A DNA stretch of 64,000 nt, from assembly GCA_009829735.1 (NCBI GenBank), contig CM020618.1, positions 34,014,894 through 34,078,893 of the forward strand. The letters run 5' to 3'. The position numbers and the translations under genes are program-made. Shown piece after piece: positions 57,385 through 64,000 of this stretch (the stretch's first letter is position 1; every line of letters begins with the position of its first letter). The DNA comes from Pyropia yezoensis (lineage: Eukaryota; Rhodophyta; Bangiophyceae; Bangiales; Bangiaceae). Below the pieces are notes generated by a model. It made no database searches and was not told where the DNA came from. It was given only the letters and a program-made list of their open reading frames with translations.

Positions 57385-58616
57385 GAGGTGGGGGCGCCCT
57401 CTCTTTTTCTTCCTTTTTTTTTGGGCTGGTGGTGGTTGCATGGGCGCGTGGGCGCGGGGGGGAGCTGCGTAGGATGGGGCTGCGGGGGAGGGGGACGGGA
57501 TGGGGCTTGCGGGGGAGGGGTTGTTGGGCTGGGGGGGGGGGCGGCTGGTGTTTGGGGCCCCACGCGCCAGCTGCCCACACTGCTCCTCCCTCCCCCTTCC
57601 CCCCCCGTACCCTTCCCCGTCGGTGTGTGGCGGCTACCGTGTGTAAATTGAGCTCTGCGAGGCGGGTGCCGTGCCTCGCCTGGAACCCTACTGTCTCGCA
57701 ACGGGCGCTGGCTCGACGGCGCCCTCTGCGCCATCGAGCCTGCCGCCAACATCAGCCCCGCCCTGTGGAAGAAGCATCAGCAACAGGTGGGACGCCTCCC
57801 CACGGCAGCGACGGCCGCGAGGGGCAGCGACGTGCGATGGCAGCGGGAGCGGGAGGGAGGGGGAGGGGGGGGAGCAGCCCTCATGCTGGCGTGGAGGGAG
57901 GAGGCAACGACGGCCACACCCGAGACGGGGACACCCACACGGCGGTCCAGGAGGGTGCGTCGGAGGGTAGAGGATGCACGGGATCACGCAGGCACCGATG
58001 GACGAGGGGGGGGAGTTTGGGAGTCCCGAAGCCTGTCCGTCTGGGCAGGCAGCGAAACACCAGCGCCTCAAACATCCCCCCTCCCCCCCCCATGCGCGGG
58101 CGCTTGACCAAACCATCATCCCCTACAGAGGCGTCATGTCGCTCGCACCGTCCCAGCAAGCCGGGGATGTGGACCCGGCCGGGTGGCCCGCGGTCCACCG
58201 CCCGCACCACCCCACAACCACCGCCCACCGCGAGTGCCGGCAGTACCATGTGGGCGGGCGGTTGCGCTCTCCCGGGCGGCCTCGGTTCTTCCCGGGGACC
58301 CCTTGGTATTGGTCGCGCTCCCCTCTGGGTGTCGCGCTCTTGGTGGGGAGGCGCGGGGAGGAAGCCTCGGTCTGCAAAAGTGGCGCGCCCTCCGCCTCCA
58401 CACTGCGACGGGCAGTGACCTTTTTGACAACGACGCGATGTTTATTGACTCCAGCCCGCGGGTTGATGAAACCCCGCCAGGCTGGGGGGGGGCGCCCGCG
58501 CCCCGGTGCTACTGCCGGCCTGTACAATCGTGCCGGCGGGAAGCGCCGCCGCCCCCACACTACCATACTGCACCCATCCATCGCCCCCACACCCTCTTCG
58601 CCCCCTTGTCGCGGCG
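57385..58616. other. Region between the convergent TAF4 and small-protein genes
   Basis: Starts with a T-rich probable 3' end of TAF4 (CTTTTTCTTCCTTTTTTTT at 57400-57420). The rest is GC-rich with G and C runs. Open frames here are compositionally biased, and none resembles a known protein. Confidence 0.4.
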
Positions 58617-59048
58617 TTACAGGAGCGTCTCCTTGGCCACCACCGCCCCCACCGGCGCCGCCGCGAGGCCCCTTGCGAGGGCGCGGCGGGTGGCGCCCGA
58701 AAAGAGCGCCGCCGGCGGCCGCACGCCCACCGCCGACGCGGCGAGCGCAACGGCGGTGCCCGCCGCCGCCACCCCCGCCGCCGTAATGAGCGGGTGCGCC
58801 GTCGACGACGACGCGGCCGACGGCGCCGCGGCGGGGAGGGCCGCCGCCGCCGGCCGGAGACGGGCCACGGCGGGCGCCTCGGTTGGGCGGGCGGCCGCCA
58901 CCGACGGGGGCACCCCGTCGGGGAAGATGGTGCGCGCCGCGTCGGCGAGCGCCGCCTCCCGCGCGGCGGCGGTGCCAATCGCGTGGGCCGCTACGCCCGA
59001 CGCGAGGATGCCCGCCCACATCAGCCGGCCGCCCGCAACGCTGTTCAT
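58617..59048 (-). CDS. Small Ala-rich hydrophobic protein, unknown (143 aa)
   Basis: The start was chosen at ATG 59048 (MNSVAGGRLMWAGILASG), because upstream sequence of the same frame is Pro-rich leader. Residues ~9-25 and ~93-115 are hydrophobic (WAGILASGVAAHAIG; HPLITAAGVAAAGTAVALAASAVGV) and could be two membrane segments or an N-terminal targeting helix with one span. The C-terminus is basic then hydrophobic (ATRRALARGLAAAPVGAVVAKETLL). The arrangement suggests a small organellar or endomembrane protein, but no family is recognised. It is convergent with TAF4. Confidence 0.45.
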   Translation of the reverse strand: MNSVAGGRLMWAGILASGVAAHAIGTAAAREAALADAARTIFPDGVPPSVAAARPTEAPAVARLRPAAAALPAAAPSAASSSTAHPLITAAGVAAAGTAVALAASAVGVRPPAALFSGATRRALARGLAAAPVGAVVAKETLL

Positions 59049-61641
59049 GGTGGCGGGGTGGGGGGGGGGAGGGGGGGGAGAGCAACAGCGGTGACCGCGC
59101 CTCGAGAGTGGCTCTTGCGCCTCGACGGGCGCTGACAAGGGGCGGATGGGAAGAGGGGGGCGGAAGAGGCCTGCGGGCGAGCCTGTGATGCCAGGGTCCT
59201 TGACGACAGGCGGCAGCGGGGGGCTCACGACGTGATGGCAGCAGCGAGGGCGGCTGGTAGTGGGCACGCCGGTGCAGCCGGGCAGAGAGGACAGCGGAGC
59301 GTGCCGGGAGGCAAGAGGGGCGGTCGACGACAGTGGCGGGGTCGAGGCGGCGTGGGAGAGGAGGGTGGATGGCCGGAGCTGGTTGTAGGGCGGGTGAGGA
59401 GGGTGGGTGCTGGTAGTTGAGTGCTCTGCCAGACAGAGGAGCGCCCCGTTCGCCGCCCGCCTGGAGCCCCTTTATGCGCCACTGTCCGTATGCATACCAC
59501 CAGCGGGGGGTTGCGGCGGCGGCGGCGCAGGGGCGCGCTTCCTGGGCGGCGGCGGGGGCGCGCCCCCGCCGAGCTCCCACCGCCTGGCCCGCCCGGCCCC
59601 CCCCGCCGTCGAAGCCGACGCCCACCCCGCAGCCCCACCGCGCCGGGGAAGGGCAGCCAAGCGGCGGTGCTTGGGCAGCTTCCGCTTCCACCGCCCCTCC
59701 GTCGGGCGAGGCCAGCGACGGGTGGGGGCTCCCCAGCCCAACTGGGGGGGGGGGGGGGGAAGGCGTGCAGCACGGTTTTTGGTGTTGGCACACCCCCCCA
59801 ACGCCCCTTCCCCCCCGGCCCCCCCCCCCCCCCCCCCATGCTGGCCGCCGCCCGCAGCGACCGTGGCGGGTCCCTGGGCAGGGTGGTGGCGGGAGGGGGG
59901 GAGGCCCTGAGGGGTGGGGGCGAGGCGTGCACGCCCACTCCGCTCGGCGGAAGCTTCGCTGCGGCCCAGGGTGGGGTGGTGTGGGCAGCGGACCGGCGGG
60001 GCGGCGCACCGTGGCGGCTGCGCAAAGGCAAGGCATTGGGGTGGGGAGCGGGGGTTTGGTGGCGGAAGGGGGTCGGTTGGCAGGGGGGGGTGGAAGCGCT
60101 GGCGCGGGGGTCCACTCCTCCCCGACGCCCCCCCCCACCCCCGCCCCCGCCCCACCACAGGCGCCGCCGCCGCCCCGATGGCGACGAAGCTGAGTTTTCG
60201 CCGCCACGGCGCCGCCCCGCGGGGCACGCGGCGCCCCCGCCCCGAGCGGCCGGCCGCCTTCGTGCGGCTCGCCGTTGCCACGCCGTGGCGCGCAACCTCC
60301 GCCCTCCCGGGCGCATCTGTGCGCGCGGTGGCAGGCGCCGCCGTCAAGCCGCCGCCACGGCCTCGTTCGCGTCCTCTTGACGGTGCGCGCCTTCTCGTCG
60401 GCTCCCCCACGTCCCACCGCCACGGTATGTACGCATATCATCAAACGAGTACAGTAAAGACTGACTGCAAAACGTCACGTTGTGTGCGCTTTCCACGCCA
60501 TGGTGCGCACCGCCCCCCCCCTACAGTACTTGCTCCACTCCCAGGCCCAGGGGCCACTGGGCCCTCCTCGAGGGGGCCCCCTCCCACTGGGAAGAAAGAA
60601 CATTGAGCGCCCCAGCATCATCGTGACGGGATGAGGAGGGGCGCTGGGTCAGGACGGGGGTCACCCCACGGTGGCGCCAATAATGCGGTTGGCGCGCCCG
60701 CACGAGGCACCCCTACAAAATATCTTTTGCTCGAGGGCGGGGCCCCTCCGTGGTCGTGACGGAAAGGGCGGCAGCGCTGGAGCGAGCGTGCGTGCACGCT
60801 CTCGCCGCCCCGCCTTGCACCCCCCACCCCCCCATCCCCCCCCCCTTCAAGGGAGCAAGTTGCTCCTGGGCACCACCACCCACCGCGGGGTGGCACCGCA
60901 CAGCGAGGAAGGTGCACACCTCCGAGATCTCTTTCAGAGTGCCGTACATACTTTTTTCTTTTTTGTCTGTTTTTTTTCTCTGGCGGAGGCCGCCCGGCAA
61001 TGTTTGCTGCTGGCATACCGCCGCGCAAGGCGCGGGTCCCGCGCAGCAGGGGGGCCCCGCGCGCCACGCCTCCCGACGCACCGTCGTCGTGGGTGCGGTT
61101 GCGTGGTGGTGGACGGTGAGTCGGTGGGTGGGAGCGGGGTTTGTCTCGTGGTCTCTCGTGGAGAGGAGAGGGGAGCGCGTTGTGGCACGGGGCGGAAGAG
61201 CGGGAGGGGCAGCGATCCACGCTTTCCAATCCGCAAGGTGGAGGGGGTGTACCCAGATCGTACAGTAGGGAAAGTGCTGTAGGGGAGGGGCGCAATGACT
61301 GGATGCGTGCTTGGCTGTCGTGGCAGACCGTGACAAACAACGACGTCGTCGCTGAATAATGGGCAACTGTCGGGACTGTAGCGGGTGGGGAGGAAATAGG
61401 AGGGAGCTACTAAACTCAGTGGGGGGTGCTCAGGGGAAGAGGGGGCCCGGCGTAGGGGGGGGGGGGGGGGGGGGGCTTTGACGCCATGACGGCGGACTGC
61501 GCTTGCCAAGCAGCTGTAGGTGACCGAGGCGGTGCGCCCGGCCTCGCATGGCCGCGCCCAACAGGTAGATGGGGCGTGCTCTCCCTAAGAACGACAATGA
61601 CAGTGTCCACCCCGTCCCCCTCTCCTGTCCCAGCTTGTGTG
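59049..61641. other. 2.6-kb GC-rich region without a recognised gene
   Basis: Long frames on both strands (notably 58123-60444 on the minus strand and 59421-60380 on the plus strand) are Pro/Gly/Arg-rich shadows of each other. A T-rich patch (60943-60975) and an AT-richer patch near 60425-60490 break the GC-rich sequence and may mark transcript ends or promoters. A short frame from ATG 60179 (MATKLSFRRHG) is the only one with a less biased composition, and I would not call it. C and G runs near 59744-59758, 59819-59836 and 61456-61474 make the assembly uncertain. Confidence 0.4.
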
Positions 61642-63051
61642 TCAGCGCCGCCGCCCACCAAGCGCGGCGACGCCCAGCCCGCGGGTGCGCGCCACCTCGT
61701 CTGCCCCCCGCACCTCCCCCAGCGCCCGCATCAGCGCCTTGCACGCGTTGGCCACCCCCCGCCCGTGGAGCACCTTGGCGCCCACGTCGGTGACGCCCCC
61801 CAGGGCAAAGAGCGCGGCAAACACATTGTTGGCCGACACCCCCGCCCCCCGCCGGGACGGCCACACCCGCACCTCTGTGCGGACGTATACCCCCCGGACG
61901 GGGTGGGGGAGGGTGCCCGACGCGGTCAGGGCGGGCAGCGGAAGCAGGCCCCGCACCGCCGCCCGGCAGGCCCGCTCCGTGGCCGCGGCGGCCGTGTCGG
62001 CCTTGCCCTCCCCAATGCCCACCGCCCCAGCGCGGTTGCCAACGCCCACCAGGGCCTTTATGGAAAAGGTCGTGCCGCCGCGGGTGACCTTGTGCACCCG
62101 GCAGGTGTGGAGGAGCGCCGTGTCGTAGCCGCGGAGGAGGGCGGGGAGGGCGGTGGCCGCCTCCAGCGCCTCCCGCCGCGACGCCATCGTCGCCGTCTCG
62201 GCGTCGGCGGCGCCGCGGCCGCCGCCCCGACCGGCGCTGCCCGCGGCTCCCACACCAACGACACCGCCGTCGCCGTCGCCGTCGCCCCGCGCGGCGGCCG
62301 CTGCGCGCGCGTCCATGGCCGCCACCCCCGCCGCGACGCGGGCGGCCGGGGTGGGCTTCCCAAACGTGGACGACGACCCCGCCACGGCCGTCGCGGCCGG
62401 CGGGAGCACGTTCATCTGCACGAGCGCCTCCTCCATGTCATCCCGCAGGTCATAGGCACGGAGCAGGGCGGCGGTGGGCAGCGCGCTCGGCGGCAGCGGC
62501 GGCACGGCGGGGAGGCCCGCCCCCACCCCCACCCCGTCGTCGTCGCCCGCCCACGGGTCCATCACCGCCGCCAGCTCCACGGGGGGGGAGAGCGCGCCCA
62601 GGGCGCGGCGCGCCAGCGCCGCCGCCGCCGTGGCCTTGGCCTCGACGGCCACGAGCAGGTCGGGGGTAAAGGCGCCGCGGGCGGCCGCGTCCGCCACCGC
62701 CGAGCGGGTGGCGGCGGCAAGGCAGAGGAGCACGCCAATGTCGTTGGCGGCCTCCACATCAGCGGCGGCGGCAGCGGGGGGAGCGGGGGGGGGGGCGGGA
62801 GGGGAGGTCGCAGCGTCCGCCGCGGCAGGGGCGGGGGGGGAGGGGGGGGCGGCGGCCACGCCAGATAGACCCACCATGAACGGGTGGCCCCTTGCCGCGG
62901 CCGCACGCCAAGTGCCGCCGCCGCCGACGCCGGCGCCACCAGCGGCGGCGGCAGGGGGGGCGGCGGCGGCGGCCGCCGCGGCGCTGCCGACCGGCCAACG
63001 GGACGGCCACAGGCAGCGCGTGAGCCGCCCCGCCCTGGCGAGAGAGGCCAT
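61642..63051 (-). CDS. MRPS5: Mitochondrial small-subunit ribosomal protein uS5m (469 aa)
   Basis: uS5 sits at the mRNA entry site of the small ribosomal subunit and helps decoding fidelity. The C-terminal ~155 residues match the whole uS5 fold: the N-terminal double-stranded-RNA-binding-like domain (CRVHKVTRGGTTFSIKALVG, VGIGEGKADTAAAATERACRAAV) followed by the second domain (GTLPHPVRG, VRVWPSRRGAGVSANNVFAALFALGGVTDV, NACKALMRALGEVR). ATG 63051 begins MASLARAGRLTRCLWPSRW, an Arg/Leu-rich, acid-free stretch typical of a mitochondrial presequence. A ~290-residue Ala/Pro-rich extension separates it from the core, whereas bacterial uS5 is ~165 aa and lacks it. Mitochondrial uS5 proteins are commonly extended. 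A plastid role is less likely, since red algal plastids encode their own rps5. Confidence 0.88.
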   Translation of the reverse strand: MASLARAGRLTRCLWPSRWPVGSAAAAAAAAPPAAAAGGAGVGGGGTWRAAAARGHPFMVGLSGVAAAPPSPPAPAAADAATSPPAPPPAPPAAAAADVEAANDIGVLLCLAAATRSAVADAAARGAFTPDLLVAVEAKATAAAALARRALGALSPPVELAAVMDPWAGDDDGVGVGAGLPAVPPLPPSALPTAALLRAYDLRDDMEEALVQMNVLPPAATAVAGSSSTFGKPTPAARVAAGVAAMDARAAAAARGDGDGDGGVVGVGAAGSAGRGGGRGAADAETATMASRREALEAATALPALLRGYDTALLHTCRVHKVTRGGTTFSIKALVGVGNRAGAVGIGEGKADTAAAATERACRAAVRGLLPLPALTASGTLPHPVRGVYVRTEVRVWPSRRGAGVSANNVFAALFALGGVTDVGAKVLHGRGVANACKALMRALGEVRGADEVARTRGLGVAALGGRRR

Positions 63052-63522
63052 CGTGAGCGCCAGGGAAGGGTACCAAAAAAAAAAGAGAAAGGCGGAGGGG
63101 AGAGCGGGGGGGGAGGGGGTGGGGGCAGGTTGGAGGGGACGAGAGGGACGGACGCCCACGAGGCGAGACCAACGGCGGCGCGCGATGGCGGTCGCGGTGA
63201 CGACAGAATGCGGGCCGAGGAGGGGGATGGAACGTTCAAGGGCGTGGCTGGCCTCGTCACAAACCAATGCTCTTTGGGTAGGCCAAATGCCCCGTAATCA
63301 AGAGGTGTGACGGTTTCTAAACACATGACCTAAACTATTATTCAAGCCACTATTGAACAAAATACACGACGAATCCCATTTATATACATGAAAGAGTGCA
63401 AAAGTGAAGCAATGTTGGATCGAAGAGTGGCTTAGTCAATCCATTTTCATCAAAAGTGCAGCCAGCCCTCTCAACCCGCAAGGTCAGGGGCAGAGGCGGC
63501 TATACCCTACGCCCCTCCCCCT
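63052..63522. other. Intergenic region between uS5m and topoisomerase II
   Basis: The promoter side of uS5m carries an A run (63074-63085). An AT-rich stretch (63300-63450) probably contains the promoter of uS5m and the 3' end of the topoisomerase gene. No gene is recognised. Confidence 0.4.
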
Positions 63523-64000
63523 CTACGTGCGGGCCTTTCGTGCCCGCCCGCCCGCCGCGCCCGTCCGCGGCGGCGGGGCCCCTACTGTGGGCAGCGGCGG
63601 CTCGGTCCACGACGCCTCGTCGTCGGCGTCCGAGTCGGCGAGGTAGTCGCGAACTGCCACGTCGAGGGCGTCGAGGTCGGCGACCCAGAGGGCGGCCGCC
63701 GTCGTCTCGCGGAGGCCCGCCAGGCGGTCGGCCGCGGCGGCGGCGGCAGCCGCCAGCGCCGCTGCCTTTTCGGCGGTCAGCGCCCACACGGGCGTCCGGA
63801 GGAGGTACTCGTAGCCGGCCGTGCCACCCGCCGTGGGGGGGACGTCGCCGTCACCGCCGCCGTCGCCGCCGCCGTCACCGCCGTCTGGGGCGACAGCAGC
63901 AGCGGCTGCGTTGGTTCCATCGTCTGTGCCACCGCCGACGCCGCCGCCGTCGACAATACTGTCCCCGTCCGCGTCGTCGGCATCGTCTGTGCCGTCGCGG
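63523..64000 (-). CDS. TOP2: DNA topoisomerase II, C-terminal end (partial)
   Basis: Eukaryotic type IIA topoisomerase passes one DNA duplex through another using ATP. Only the 3' end is in the window; the gene continues beyond 64000. In one continuous minus-strand frame I read an acidic Asp/Gly-rich insert (~63840-64000), then GYEYLLRTPVWALTAEK, a coiled helix, LRETTAAALW, VADLDALDVAVRDYL and a stop at 63523. This matches the end of the TOP2 breakage-reunion core: Y(D/E)YLL-x-M-x-(I/L)WSLT-x-E, then a helix, then a TT-x(3)-LW-x-x-DL motif. Only ~37 residues follow this motif, ending in a basic GRARKART, so the long C-terminal regulatory domain of animal and yeast TOP2 is missing or lies in an unseen exon. 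Confidence 0.8.
   Translation of the reverse strand, partial: RDGTDDADDADGDSIVDGGGVGGGTDDGTNAAAAAVAPDGGDGGGDGGGDGDVPPTAGGTAGYEYLLRTPVWALTAEKAAALAAAAAAAADRLAGLRETTAAALWVADLDALDVAVRDYLADSDADDEASWTEPPLPTVGAPPPRTGAAGGRARKART

Noticed and set aside
58123-60444. 773-codon minus-strand frame
   Set aside because: Pro/Gly/Arg-rich, overlaps the better small gene at 58617-59048 and has no conserved segment.
1-64000. tRNA, rRNA or snRNA genes
   Set aside because: I saw no cloverleaf with B-box-like GGTTCGANNCC and paired acceptor ends. The tRNA-like pieces found are primer binding sites of the retroelements. A covariance-model scan would be decisive.

Overview
This is a nuclear window from a strongly GC-rich eukaryote. 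Few introns are visible, and those are short GT-AG introns. The proteins are packed with Ala, Gly and Pro runs, and Ty3/gypsy chromovirus fossils are dense. The style fits a bangiophyte red alga (Porphyra/Pyropia-like), but that is inference; no gene here fixes the taxon.

Layout. (1) 603-1489: a small host gene with a possible Myb/SANT-like domain, interrupted by one in-frame stop and one likely intron. (2) 1977-~35780: a nested pile of LTR retrotransposon fossils. A' (+, 5' LTR and gag only) has the complete-ended element A (-, 2121-10933) inserted inside its 5' LTR. C (-, 13807-21471) has both LTRs. D (-, from 22088) has a 3' LTR split by the young element B (-, 22500-32150), and D is cut short on its other side. 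The target-site duplications are readable for A (GGGTA), B (GGTCC) and C (AGGGC). LTR identity gives the order B youngest, then A, then C. A and B each carry a long extra ORF on the opposite strand between pol and the 3' LTR, and C carries an extra zinc-finger ORF between its 5' LTR and gag. (3) ~36480-39060: extremely GC-rich low-complexity repeats with a 144-bp direct duplication. (4) 39068-~43900 (-): an unrecognised spliced host gene with an Ala/Gly-rich repetitive N-terminus, a central globular region and a very acidic tail. (5) 44682-45181: a 500-N assembly gap. (6) 45182-49346 (-): an SPT20/SUPT20H homologue (SAGA), diverging from (7) 51609-57384 (+): a TAF4 homologue (TFIID). (8) 58617-59048 (-): a small Ala-rich hydrophobic protein. 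(9) 61642-63051 (-): mitochondrial ribosomal protein uS5m. (10) 63523-64000 (-): the C-terminal end of DNA topoisomerase II, running off the window.

The host genes serve core nuclear and organellar functions: coactivators, DNA topology and mitochondrial translation. The head-to-head SPT20 and TAF4 genes belong to the two coactivator complexes that deliver TBP to promoters, which makes a shared control region plausible. Many frame changes in the host genes fall in long C or G runs next to coding sequence and may be assembly errors rather than decay.

The most unusual signal is the antisense gene class carried at the same place by two different gypsy families.
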